From: an uncultured Bryobacterales bacterium
GTDB lineage: Bacteria > Acidobacteriota > Terriglobia > Bryobacterales > UBA6623
NCBI GenBank assembly: GCA_951813065.1
Contig: CATOTH010000010.1
Span: 62,001-126,000, forward strand
Length of the DNA: 64,000 nucleotides
Reading direction: 5' to 3'
Below, piece after piece: positions 46,634-55,168 of this stretch (position 1 is its first letter; every line of letters begins with the position of its first letter). Under the pieces are notes generated by a model. The model did not search any database, was not told the origin of the DNA, and was given only the letters and a program-made list of their open reading frames with translations. The position numbers and the translations under genes are program-made.

Positions 46634-48418
46634 TCAGTCCTTGGCGAGGCGCACAAGTGCCACCCAGTCTTGAGCGGTGTCACCTGGTGCTGGCCCAAGT
46701 CGCACCATCCCCGGACCAGATACGGCGACGCCTTCGGCCAGATCCCCCCCATCGGCCGGATTGAACCAGGAGACCTTGAACTCACCCTCGGTGTGTTCCA
46801 GGTCCAGGCGCGCGCTTCCCCCGGAAGGGATATAGACGGCGTAGATTTCACCCGGCTTGGCAAGCACGAAGGTGCCGCCGTCCGGCGCCAGTTGATCGTC
46901 CGGCGTCATTTCTTGAAACGGTAGATGCTCGTGGAAAAACTCGAGCGCATGGCGCGTCATAGACCAGATCTGAGATCGCGAACGGAAGTCTTCGAGGTTG
47001 AGATCGTTATGCGGATACATGTATCCGAAATACCATTCGATCCCCCAACTCCCTGCCATCAGGGTTGCCCATAGATGGTCGCGCCGCTCGTCGTGGCGGG
47101 AGTCGTCCTCCGAGTCCGGTGCGACGCCGTCGCGCCCCGTGCGCTGCTCGTCGAAGGCCACGATCCACGGGCGGCCGGCCTCGCGCGACCTGCGCATCCA
47201 TTCGATGAGCGCCGAGTGGACGACAGGGTCGTCCCGGATCTGCATGGACGCGCCTTCGAAGTCCTCGAAGCCAAGCAAGGGAGCGTAGTGCTGTTCGTGG
47301 CGCTCGACGGTCGCGTGAGTATGCATCACGACGGGGTGGTCGTACGGATCGAGCCGATGCAGGGCCGATGCGTGGGCTTTGCGCTGCTCGGTGGAATTGG
47401 TGTTCTCTTCGCCAAGATTCCAGATCAGAGCGGGATGGTGGGCGAAGCGCGCGACAAGCTCTCGGTAGTAGAGCTTGCGATGGGGGCCAAGGTCGCCGTC
47501 GTCGAGCAGGTGGTCGTTCTCCGTCTCGGCTGTGACGACATGCAGCAGAATCCCCAGGCGGTCGGCGTGTGAGAAGACGATTTCCCACTGCTCGAGCTTG
47601 CTCACGTCGAAGCGATCGAAAGCCGTGCGGTCGACCCAGGGCCAGGTGTCGTCTCCGTCGCCTTCGACGTTATTCGGCAGGAAGTAGATCGAATTCACGC
47701 GTTCAGATGCTAAGTAGTTGAGGCCCCCAATCAATCCTTTGCCCTTGCCGTCCTGCCACGTCGGATCGCCTTCACGCCAGTCTTGGATGTGTGGCTCGAA
47801 GCGATGCAGGAATGCTTCTCGGCGGCCCGACTCGGCGTCGTGGTCGCGAGTCCCGTCGAAGTCCACGTAGGCCAGCAGGTTCTCCGGGCTGTCGGCGCCG
47901 CCCTTGAGAAAGTATGTGCCGTCTCCGGCGAACCTCGGGTAGCGCTCGCCGACGTATTCGAGGCGTCCACGGGAGCGGAAGTCAGGAGGTTGCTTGTCGG
48001 ACCCCTCGACCACGAACTCCCCTGATGCTCCATCTAAGGCCGCGGGCTGGCCGGCGGCGGGATCGTCGGCGACTGCAACGCCGGGGCCCGCTCGAAACGA
48101 CGCGCGATAGCGCCAGCTGCCTTCGGCGTTGGGCGAGAACCGTACCAGCCATGTCGAACCCGAGTCAGCCGACGTCTCCGCCGAGCGGCCATCGGCGGCA
48201 AAGAAGCCCGGCACCACGAAATCGCCGCCGGGCCCGGTGAAGGTCACATCCAGTCGATAGTCGGTGAATGGATTCGGCTCGGCTGTCTCGGACGACTCGG
48301 GTCCGTCGAAAGCAATTGTGACCGTGTGCCAGACCTGGACATCGCCCGACACATTCCCCTGTGGGCCTGCGCAGCCCTGAAGCACGACTACTAGAAAGGC
48401 TGGAACCCACGCGCGCAT
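46634..48418 (-). CDS. DUF5060-containing lipoprotein, glycoside-hydrolase-like
   Basis: A 594-residue protein. The N-terminus MRAWVPAFLVVVLQGC ends in a lipobox (L-Q-G-C), so it is a lipoprotein. Residues about 28-135 match DUF5060, a beta-sandwich preceding glycosidase-like barrels (WHTVTIAFDGPE...GPGGDFVVPGFFAADG). The centre (FLKGGADSPENLLAYVDFDGT, ALIWNLGEENTN, HTHATVERHEQHY) is a TIM-barrel-like DUF4038-type region with acidic residues that could be catalytic. The C-terminal part ends in a small beta domain (GGTFVLAKPGEIYAVYIPSGG, collagen-binding-like). Probably acts on plant or algal polysaccharide at the cell surface. Confidence 0.8.
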   Translation of the reverse strand: MRAWVPAFLVVVLQGCAGPQGNVSGDVQVWHTVTIAFDGPESSETAEPNPFTDYRLDVTFTGPGGDFVVPGFFAADGRSAETSADSGSTWLVRFSPNAEGSWRYRASFRAGPGVAVADDPAAGQPAALDGASGEFVVEGSDKQPPDFRSRGRLEYVGERYPRFAGDGTYFLKGGADSPENLLAYVDFDGTRDHDAESGRREAFLHRFEPHIQDWREGDPTWQDGKGKGLIGGLNYLASERVNSIYFLPNNVEGDGDDTWPWVDRTAFDRFDVSKLEQWEIVFSHADRLGILLHVVTAETENDHLLDDGDLGPHRKLYYRELVARFAHHPALIWNLGEENTNSTEQRKAHASALHRLDPYDHPVVMHTHATVERHEQHYAPLLGFEDFEGASMQIRDDPVVHSALIEWMRRSREAGRPWIVAFDEQRTGRDGVAPDSEDDSRHDERRDHLWATLMAGSWGIEWYFGYMYPHNDLNLEDFRSRSQIWSMTRHALEFFHEHLPFQEMTPDDQLAPDGGTFVLAKPGEIYAVYIPSGGSARLDLEHTEGEFKVSWFNPADGGDLAEGVAVSGPGMVRLGPAPGDTAQDWVALVRLAKD

Positions 48419-48827
48419 CGCCCGATTCTAGCCCACGCTAGGACTGGATCTACCCGGAATCGTGGCGGACGGCCCCAATGAGATCGCTCACGATGCTCAG
48501 TTCACCACAGCGCTACAGAAGGGTCGAGACTGGCACGGGCCGATGGCGCCGGAATGCCCTACGTCTCACTCGCCGAGCGGGCGCTCGATATCGCCCAGGG
48601 CCCAGGTTGAACCAAATGCGCTTGTGCGAGCGTCCTTGTTCTGATTTGGAAGCTACAACTGAATAGGAATCCACTTTGTTACGAAAACCTGAAGAAGCAT
48701 CGTCCATCATCCATCGCAGGGGAATAGCCGAACCGAAGAGCGACCGAACAGCCTGCGTTTCCGATGTTCTCGGGTATTATGCAGGGACGATCTGTTGCTG
48801 GTGGTAACGCGGGCCGGCATTCAATGG
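48419..48827. other. intergenic, nothing recognised
   Basis: About 410 bases between the divergent lipoprotein and MazG-like genes. It should hold both promoters; TTGTTACG (48676) lies in it, without a confident -10 partner. Confidence 0.35.
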
Positions 48828-49193
48828 ATGAGCGACGCTAGCACCAATCTGGACTCTTTATCGCTCGCCGTCCGACGCTTTTGCGAAGAGCGGGATTGGG
48901 ACCAGTTCCACGGCCCCAAGGACCTTGCTGTCGGGATTGTCACCGAAGCAGCAGAATTGCTCGAGCGATTTCGATTCCTGTCGGACGAGGACTGCCTACG
49001 ATCCCTCGACAATCCTGAGAGTCGTGAGCGGATCGAGAACGAGGTGGCGGACGTGCTTTTTTTCGTGCTTCGACTGTCCGACCGCTTCAATATCGATCTC
49101 GCGGCTGCCTTCGAACGGAAGATGGCCAAGAACGCTGAACGCTATCCGGTGGACAAAGCTCGTGGATCGAACCGAAAGTATTCCGAACTCTAG
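48828..49193 (+). CDS. MazG-like nucleotide pyrophosphohydrolase
   Basis: A 121-residue protein from ATG 48828 (MSDASTNLDSLSLAVRRF). The all-alpha NTP-PPase motifs are EAAELLERF (ExxE) at about 45-53 and EVADVLFFVLRLSD (ExxD) at about 75-88, which bind Mg2+ for hydrolysis of NTPs to NMP and pyrophosphate. In an older, longer reading the start is 33 bases upstream but without a ribosome-binding site. The DUF2075 gene follows after 2 bases. This pairing recurs in bacterial genomes, which suggests a common function, possibly in nucleotide-based stress or defence. Confidence 0.85.
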   Translation: MSDASTNLDSLSLAVRRFCEERDWDQFHGPKDLAVGIVTEAAELLERFRFLSDEDCLRSLDNPESRERIENEVADVLFFVLRLSDRFNIDLAAAFERKMAKNAERYPVDKARGSNRKYSEL

Positions 49194-49195
49194 CC

Positions 49196-51067
49196 ATGCG
49201 CCTCTACTCCGGCAGTTCCAAGCAGTTCGTCGCCGACACCGCGCGGAACCAGATTTCAGAAAAGCTGAAGGATTCGTTCTTCAGCCACTACCGTTTCAAA
49301 CCCTCCCCGGCAGAGGTGAATTCCTGGCGTGCCTCGCTCAGCGCCATGGCTCACGTGTTCCAGCTCGCAGAGCTGATGGACCACGGGGTTGCATTGGAGT
49401 ACCAGCTTCCGTTGACGTCCAGGCGTCTCGATTGCCTGGTCTGCGGACGGGATGGCAAGCAAGAGGATAACGCCGTCATCGTTGAGCTCAAGCAGTGGAG
49501 TAAGTGTCAGCAGTCGGACGGCGAGAACCTAGTATCGACCTGGGTCGGCGGCGCCGAGCGCGACGTGCTACACCCGTCCGCGCAGGTCGGGCAATATCAG
49601 CGGTACTTGGAGGATGCCCACACGGCGTTCTACGACGGTCCCGCCCCCATTCGTCTTGGCTCCTGCGCCTATCTTCATAACTACTACGCCGAGGCTGGCG
49701 ATGCGCTATTCGCCGAGAAATACCGCAGAATTTTCGAGCGTTTCCCGGCATTCACAGCGGACGATGTGGACCGGCTGGCCAACTATTTGAGGCGACGGCT
49801 TGAGATCGGCGAGGGTCTGGATGTTCTGGAACGGGTCGAGCAGAGCCAGTACCGGCCGAGCAAGAAGCTCATGGATCATGTGGGACAAGTCATCAAGGGC
49901 CTTCCGTCCTATGTGCTTCTCGATGAACAGCAAGTTGTTTACGAGAAGGTCTTGGCGATCGCTAGGAAGGGATTCCATGACCGCAAGAAAACGGTGCTGG
50001 TCGTGCGAGGGGGGCCGGGAACGGGTAAGTCGGTCATTGCCCTCAATTTGATGAGCGACTTGCTTCTGCAGGGTGTCAACGCGCAGTACGCTACGGGCTC
50101 CAAAGCCTTTACAGAGACTCTGCGCACGATCATCGGATCGCGCGGGGGCATCCAGTTCAAGTACTTCAATAGCTACATGGCGGTCGACTCGCCCGTCGTG
50201 GATGTCCTGATCTGTGACGAGGCTCACCGGATCCGTGAAACCAGCAATCACCGGTTCACCCCAAAGGCCAAGAAATCTTCTCGCCGTCAAGTGGATGAAC
50301 TAATGGATGCCTCGCAAGTACTTGTGTGTTTTGTGGACGACAAACAGGTAGTGCGCCCAAACGAGGTCGGATCGGCTGACCTGCTTGTCCGCGCTGCAAA
50401 GGAGCGAGGGTGCAAGACTCTCGATTTTGAGCTCCAGGCCCAGTTCCGTTGCGCCGGGTCCGATGGATTCGTGAACTGGGTCAACAACACCCTCGGGATC
50501 GCTCGGACGGCAAATGTCCTTTGGGATTCTTCGGACGCCTTCGATTTTCGGATCTTCGGGTCGGCCGAGGAGCTTGAGACCGCAATCCGGCAGAAAGCCA
50601 CTGAAGGGCATTCAGCACGAATGACCGCAGGATTCTGTTGGCCATGGTCTAAGCCGAATCATGACGGGACGCTTGTCGAGGATGTCGTGATCGGGGAGTA
50701 TCTTCGACCCTGGAACGCAAAGCCGGACAGCGGACGACTCGCGAAGGGCATTCCGAAAGCATCCGTCTGGGCATATGACCCTTGCGGGATAGAGCAGATC
50801 GGCTGTATTTACACAGCTCAGGGATTCGAATTCGACTACGTCGGCGTGATATTCGGGCCGGATCTGCGCTACTGCTTCGACAGCCAGAGCTGGGGAGGGT
50901 ATCCGGAAGCGTCATGCGACACCGTCGTGCGACGGTCAAGAAAGACCTTTGTAGACCTTGTCAAGAACTCTTACCGGGTGCTGCTGTCGCGTGGTCTAAA
51001 GGGCTGCTTCGTGCACTTCATGGACAAGGAGACCGAGATGTTTGTGAAGTCGAGGATTGAATCTTAA
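49196..51067 (+). CDS. DUF2075 (Schlafen-group-like) ATPase/helicase with N-terminal nuclease-like region
   Basis: A 623-residue protein. The N-terminal part has LDCLVCG...VIVELKQW (D...ExK at about 81-102), a PD-(D/E)XK-like core. An SF1-type P-loop follows: VVRGGPGTGKSVIALNL at about 268-284, CDEAHRIRE at about 340-348, VCFVDDKQV at about 380, LQAQFRCAGSDGFVNW at about 417-432, and YTAQGFEFDYVG at about 538-549 (motif V/VI region). This is the DUF2075 arrangement. Function within the family is unclear; a DNA or RNA helicase-nuclease is implied. Operon with the MazG-like gene 2 bases upstream; a small defence or damage-response unit is a plausible inference. Confidence 0.85.
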   Translation: MRLYSGSSKQFVADTARNQISEKLKDSFFSHYRFKPSPAEVNSWRASLSAMAHVFQLAELMDHGVALEYQLPLTSRRLDCLVCGRDGKQEDNAVIVELKQWSKCQQSDGENLVSTWVGGAERDVLHPSAQVGQYQRYLEDAHTAFYDGPAPIRLGSCAYLHNYYAEAGDALFAEKYRRIFERFPAFTADDVDRLANYLRRRLEIGEGLDVLERVEQSQYRPSKKLMDHVGQVIKGLPSYVLLDEQQVVYEKVLAIARKGFHDRKKTVLVVRGGPGTGKSVIALNLMSDLLLQGVNAQYATGSKAFTETLRTIIGSRGGIQFKYFNSYMAVDSPVVDVLICDEAHRIRETSNHRFTPKAKKSSRRQVDELMDASQVLVCFVDDKQVVRPNEVGSADLLVRAAKERGCKTLDFELQAQFRCAGSDGFVNWVNNTLGIARTANVLWDSSDAFDFRIFGSAEELETAIRQKATEGHSARMTAGFCWPWSKPNHDGTLVEDVVIGEYLRPWNAKPDSGRLAKGIPKASVWAYDPCGIEQIGCIYTAQGFEFDYVGVIFGPDLRYCFDSQSWGGYPEASCDTVVRRSRKTFVDLVKNSYRVLLSRGLKGCFVHFMDKETEMFVKSRIES

Positions 51068-51195
51068 GGGTCGAGAGAAACTTCTATCGGAGCCAGCGGA
51101 ATCTTCATTCCTCGGGGCGCGGCTTCTTTCTTGGGTCCGCAGGACTTCCATGCGTGTTAGCCCCGTTATCAGTACGGGTGAGCTAACCTGTCCGC

Positions 51196-52263
51196 ATGCG
51201 ATTGCTCCTTGCGGCCATCTTGGCTGTGCCCTGTTTGTCTGCGGCGACAACGGAAACCTTGGCCGGGACTGGGGAATCTGGCGCGACGGGGGATGGCGGT
51301 CCCGCGACCGCAGCGCAGGTCGGCAACCCATACGGTCTCACCCTCGGTCCCGACGGGGCGCTCTACGTGTGCGAGATCGACACCGAGCGGATCCGGCGGA
51401 TCGACATGGCGGACGGTACGATCTCGACTGTCGCTGGTACCGGGAAAGTCGGTTATTCCGGCGACGGAGGTCCGGCCCGAGAGGCGATGCTCAATGACCC
51501 CTATGAAGTCCGCTTCGACGCCTCGGGCAACATGTACTTCGTCGAAATGCTGAACGCTGTAGTCCGGCGGGTTGATGCATCGACCGGAGTGATCTCGACC
51601 GTGGCCGGCACAGGTGAGCGTGGATTCTCCGGAGATGGAGGCCCTGCCATCAAGGCGCAGTTCAACCGCCCCCATTCGATCGCTCTGGACGGTAAGGGAT
51701 CGATGTATATCGCCGACATCGGCAACCACCGGATCCGCCGGGTTGATCTCACGACCGGAATCGTCACGACCTTCGCCGGCACCGGGGCAAAGGCGCCGAC
51801 ACCCGACGGTGCTCCCGTGGATGGAACCCCTCTGAACGGGCCCCGGGCCTTGGCCTTTGCGCCAAACGGAGACATGTACATTGCCCTGCGCGAGGGCAAC
51901 GCGGTCTACCGCTTGGACATGCAGGCAATGCGCCTTCACCACGTGGCCGGAACAGGCGAGAAGGGATATACCGGCGATGGAGGCCCCGCGGTCAAGGCGA
52001 CCCTTGCCGGTCCCAAGGGCATCGAAGTGGGTCCGGACTCGGCAATCTACCTCGCCGACACCGAGAATCAGGCAATCCGCCGGATTGACCTGGAAACGGG
52101 GACGATCTCGACAGTCGCTGGCGACGGAACTCGGCATGACGGACCGGACGGCGATCCCTTGAAGTGCGGCTTGGCGCGGCCCCACGGCGTCTACGTCGAC
52201 ACCGCGAGTAACGTGTACATCGGGGATAGCGAAAACCACCGGGTGCGGATCGTGAGGCCCTGA
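51196..52263 (+). CDS. Secreted NHL-repeat protein
   Basis: A 355-residue protein. Signal peptide MRLLLAAILAVPCLSAA. Six NHL-type blades with the repeating pattern STVAGTGxxGxSGDGGPA...GxMYxADxxNHRIRRVDL make up essentially the whole protein, a single six-bladed beta-propeller. This family is strongly expanded in Acidobacteriota. It may bind carbohydrate or protein at the surface; some relatives are lactonases or peptidylglycine lyases, but no catalytic residues can be named. Single gene, convergent with nusB. Confidence 0.85.
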   Translation: MRLLLAAILAVPCLSAATTETLAGTGESGATGDGGPATAAQVGNPYGLTLGPDGALYVCEIDTERIRRIDMADGTISTVAGTGKVGYSGDGGPAREAMLNDPYEVRFDASGNMYFVEMLNAVVRRVDASTGVISTVAGTGERGFSGDGGPAIKAQFNRPHSIALDGKGSMYIADIGNHRIRRVDLTTGIVTTFAGTGAKAPTPDGAPVDGTPLNGPRALAFAPNGDMYIALREGNAVYRLDMQAMRLHHVAGTGEKGYTGDGGPAVKATLAGPKGIEVGPDSAIYLADTENQAIRRIDLETGTISTVAGDGTRHDGPDGDPLKCGLARPHGVYVDTASNVYIGDSENHRVRIVRP

Positions 52264-52300
52264 GCACCTCGCTCTACGAGTTGCGGGAGTCGGCGGCGGG

Positions 52301-52741
52301 TCAGGTTGTCGCTGAACGTTGTGCCTTCGGTTGAGATTCGGCTTCCCGGCGGGCGGCGTCGAGAACGCCGTTTAGGAATGCCGTGGCGTCGTCACCTGCG
52401 AAGCGCCTTCCGATTTCCAATGCCTCGTCGATCACCACCCGCGGCGGCGTCTTCGCCCACCGCAACTCGGCGATAGCGAGCCGTAACAGGTCGCGGATGA
52501 CTGTGGACATGCGCTCCGGCGACCACCGGCTCGAGTGTCGCTGGATAATTGCATCCAGCTCCCTGACTTCCTGGGTTACGCCCAGGAAGAGCCGCTCGGC
52601 GAAGGGATCGACCGGGCGCGGTCCATCCCCAGCCAGGCCGCCAAAGAAGTCCTCCACGACCTTCTCCGGTGATCCGCCGCCGATTCCCCACTGGTAGATC
52701 ATCTGCAACGCACTCTCGCGCGAACGGCGGCGGGACGGCAT
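52301..52741 (-). CDS. nusB: Transcription antitermination factor NusB
   Basis: A 146-residue all-alpha protein that binds boxA of rRNA leader RNA together with NusE to prevent termination. Family features are RRRSRESALQMIYQW at the N-terminus, then the ELDAIIQRHSSRWSPERM and VIRDLLRLAIAELRW helices, and VVIDEALEIGRRFAGDDATAFLNGVLD. It follows ribH on the same strand after 18 bases; ribH-nusB is a very common operon. Confidence 0.92.
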   Translation of the reverse strand: MPSRRRSRESALQMIYQWGIGGGSPEKVVEDFFGGLAGDGPRPVDPFAERLFLGVTQEVRELDAIIQRHSSRWSPERMSTVIRDLLRLAIAELRWAKTPPRVVIDEALEIGRRFAGDDATAFLNGVLDAARREAESQPKAQRSATT

Positions 52742-52759
52742 GACGTAGATCTGGCCGGG

Positions 52760-53245
52760 CTACTTGGCTTTGAGCTTGCCGACTAGGTTGGCCATCTCGA
52801 TCGCCGCTGTTGCTGCGTTGAAGCCGGCGTTGCCGCTCTTGCCCCCCGCCCGGTCGATCGCTTGCTCGGCGTTCTCGCAAGTGAGCACGCCGAAGATGGT
52901 CGGCACACCGCTCTCCGGCCCGATCCGCGCGATGCTGCTGGCCGCTCCAGAGGCGACGTGGTCGTAGTGGTCCGTCTCGCCCTGGATGACCGCGCCGAGA
53001 CAAATCAGGGCGTCGTAGTTTCCGCTTGCCGCCATGGCGCTCGCCGCTGTTGCGAGCTCAAGGGATCCAGGGACGCGGGCAACAGTGACGTTGTCCAGGT
53101 CGCCGCCGTGCCGATTGATGGCGTCTAGCGCTCCCGCCAAGAGCCGGTCCGTGATGAAGCTGTTGAAACGCGCCACCACGCAGCCGAATCGCAGCCCTTG
53201 AGCGGTCAATCCGCCTTCGATCGTAGCTGGAGTGGACTCTGGCAT
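52760..53245 (-). CDS. ribH: 6,7-dimethyl-8-ribityllumazine synthase
   Basis: A 161-residue enzyme of riboflavin synthesis that condenses 5-amino-6-ribitylaminouracil with dihydroxybutanone phosphate. It carries VARFNSFITDRLLAGALD, VPGSLELATAASAMA and GAVIQGETDHYDHV, the latter with the catalytic histidine region, and GVLTCENAEQAIDRAGG near the end. Full length and intact, first gene of an operon with nusB. Confidence 0.93.
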   Translation of the reverse strand: MPESTPATIEGGLTAQGLRFGCVVARFNSFITDRLLAGALDAINRHGGDLDNVTVARVPGSLELATAASAMAASGNYDALICLGAVIQGETDHYDHVASGAASSIARIGPESGVPTIFGVLTCENAEQAIDRAGGKSGNAGFNAATAAIEMANLVGKLKAK

Positions 53246-53405
53246 GGCTAGTTCCTGCCCTTAGGCGATCGTATCTAAGTATGGACCCTGTCTGTGCGGG
53301 CACTCGTCTGCGATGGGCCGAAACGGCCGTTCCGACTACCTGCGTCGGCAACGTCCCCCAGCCACCGCGTCCGGATTCCGACTTCTTGTTAGGACACTGT
53401 TGCGC

Positions 53406-54473
53406 TTATCGCCGGAGGTCTTCGCTGACTCTCTGTCGGTCGTGTTGCTCGAAGTCGACAGTCCATTCGAGCGGTACGGAGGTGGGCAGGTAGCACATCT
53501 TGTCGTCGCAAGCCTGATACCGCAGGCTGCCGCGAATCGTTAGCTTGCCATCCTTTAGCAGGTCACCGAGTTGTCTGTCTTGGCCGATCATTACGTCCCT
53601 GACCAAGCGGAACGAACCCTCGTACACGGGCACTGTCTCGTCGATCGCTGGCAAGTGCAGCGACTTGGACTCCGGGTACTCGGCATCGTAAACCGTCACG
53701 CCAGCAGCTTCCTCCATGCGCCAGTCGATAGGAATATAGCCCTCCACTTCGGGTGAATAGACATGCATCTTCTGATTGAGATCGACGTCGACCACCAGTG
53801 CGAAGCGGTTGCCGCCGCGTACGGCGGCGTCGCTTGCCCACGTCGTGAGCTTCAAGTGCGATGTTCGCGCGGTCGATCGTGCTGCTCCTGAATCGCTGCC
53901 AAGTTGCCGGACCAGAACTCGACCGGCCGTGAAACGGTCCCTGTAGCTGGCTTCGTGAAATTTCTCGCGGACGACGCGGTCGGGACCCAGGAGAAACTCG
54001 ACCGGGTGGGGGATCCCGTAGAACTGATGGTCTTTCGGTACTTCTTCGTTGAGCACACCAAACTCGCGGATGATCGCGGAATCCGGATCGGAGAGTAGCG
54101 GAAAGCCGATGCCCGCTCTGTCGGAGAAGGCCTTGAGGGCACCGACGCGGTCGTTGCTAATGCCAGCAATTCGGACCCCTTTGTCTTCGAATGCCTGACG
54201 CTTGCGCTCCAGCTGCACGAGCTGGCCCTTGCAGAACGGTCACCAGTCGGCCGAGCGGAAGAACAGTAGCAGGAGCCCGTTCTCGCCCGTGAGGTCCTTG
54301 AATGCTCGGGACTGGCCCGATTGGTCTTCGGCTTCGAATTCGGGTACCACAGCGCCGCGCTCTGGCCCGGCAGTCGGCGTCTGGGCGCCTGCCAGCCAAG
54401 GGCTTGCGAATAGTAGCACCGCGACTCCGAGCCCAACGCGCCGGCGTCGGGCATTGGTGAGATGAGTCTCCAT
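53406..54473 (-). CDS. Selenoprotein: thioredoxin-fold (AhpC/TSA-like) with DsbD N-terminal-like domain
   Basis: Read as one gene, this is 355 residues with an in-frame TGA at codon 78. The context is FFRSADW-(TGA)-PFCKGQLVQL. In cysteine-containing relatives this motif is W-C-P-F-C-K, so TGA stands exactly at the first redox cysteine (UxxC). The frame is unbroken from signal peptide (VAVLLFASPWLAGAQ) through the thioredoxin-like domain (IAGISND..., FPLLSDPDSAIIREFGV) to a C-terminal DsbD-alpha-like domain (ALVVDVDLNQKMHVYSPEV... YQACDDKMCYLP) with its own Cys pair. A perfect hairpin follows the TGA. Likely a periplasmic thiol/selenol oxidoreductase. selA, selB and selC are not in this window. 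The alternative, a nonsense-mutated pseudogene, is less likely because there is no other lesion. Confidence 0.82.
54209..54225 (-). promoter_or_regulatory. Putative bacterial SECIS hairpin
   Basis: Immediately downstream of the TGA, in mRNA sense, CCAGCU-CGUGC-AGCUGG forms a perfect 6-bp stem with a 5-base loop containing GU. It begins 15 bases after the UGA. Bacterial selenocysteine insertion needs such a stem-loop, with G and U in the apical loop, close behind the UGA for SelB binding. The match is by eye only and the lower stem is weak. Confidence 0.6.
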
Positions 54474-55168
54474 AAGTTCCAGTGTAGTGCCTTGATCTCG
54501 CGACAGATTTCTTTGAGCACGGTTGAGGCTCGTCTTTTCATGTTGCGCTGCGTGCCCCGAATGGGGTTTTCCGGTCTAACCCCACGACCGGACCCTTGAT
54601 CAACGTTTGGCACGACGGATGGCTGCCGCAAGAGCGCGATCTGCCCGGCAATGGTGGGAACAGCTCTTATCCATGGATCCACTCATTCGGACCAAAGGTT
54701 CGCCCGCCTGCAATTCGACTGAATGGGTTTCGTCTGGAAGCCACGAACTCGAGAAGGTATCGGTCGGCTCCCCTGTCGCGGGCACGGAGAATTCAGAGCA
54801 ACGGCAAGACCAGCCTTGCTCAGAGAGCCAAGTCGAATCAGGATACGGGAGGGCCACCCGTCGCTCAAGGTGCAGGTAGGCTTCACACCGGCCTCCGCAT
54901 TATTGCCGCAAGAACTCCGTGCAAGCAGCTGGCCCAAGTGATCAGGACCTCCCAGGAACAGCTGCGCGTGGAAGGGTAGGACAAGCGCATCGTCGTGGAT
55001 CCGGGGCCGCCGCCAGTCGCAAGCTGAACGGTCAACCCCAATGCGATGGGGCGCTAGCGGGAAGCAGCTTGCACGGACTTGGTCGCGATCTTATGCGAGC
55101 CGCTCTTCGCGGTTCTCCGACCTTGGCGGCAAGCAGGTGCGCTTCTGTGCTCTGGCTTGCATACAGCA
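54474..55168. other. intergenic, nothing recognised
   Basis: About 700 bases upstream of the selenoprotein gene. Several open frames on both strands, none convincing. No RNA gene recognised. Confidence 0.4.
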
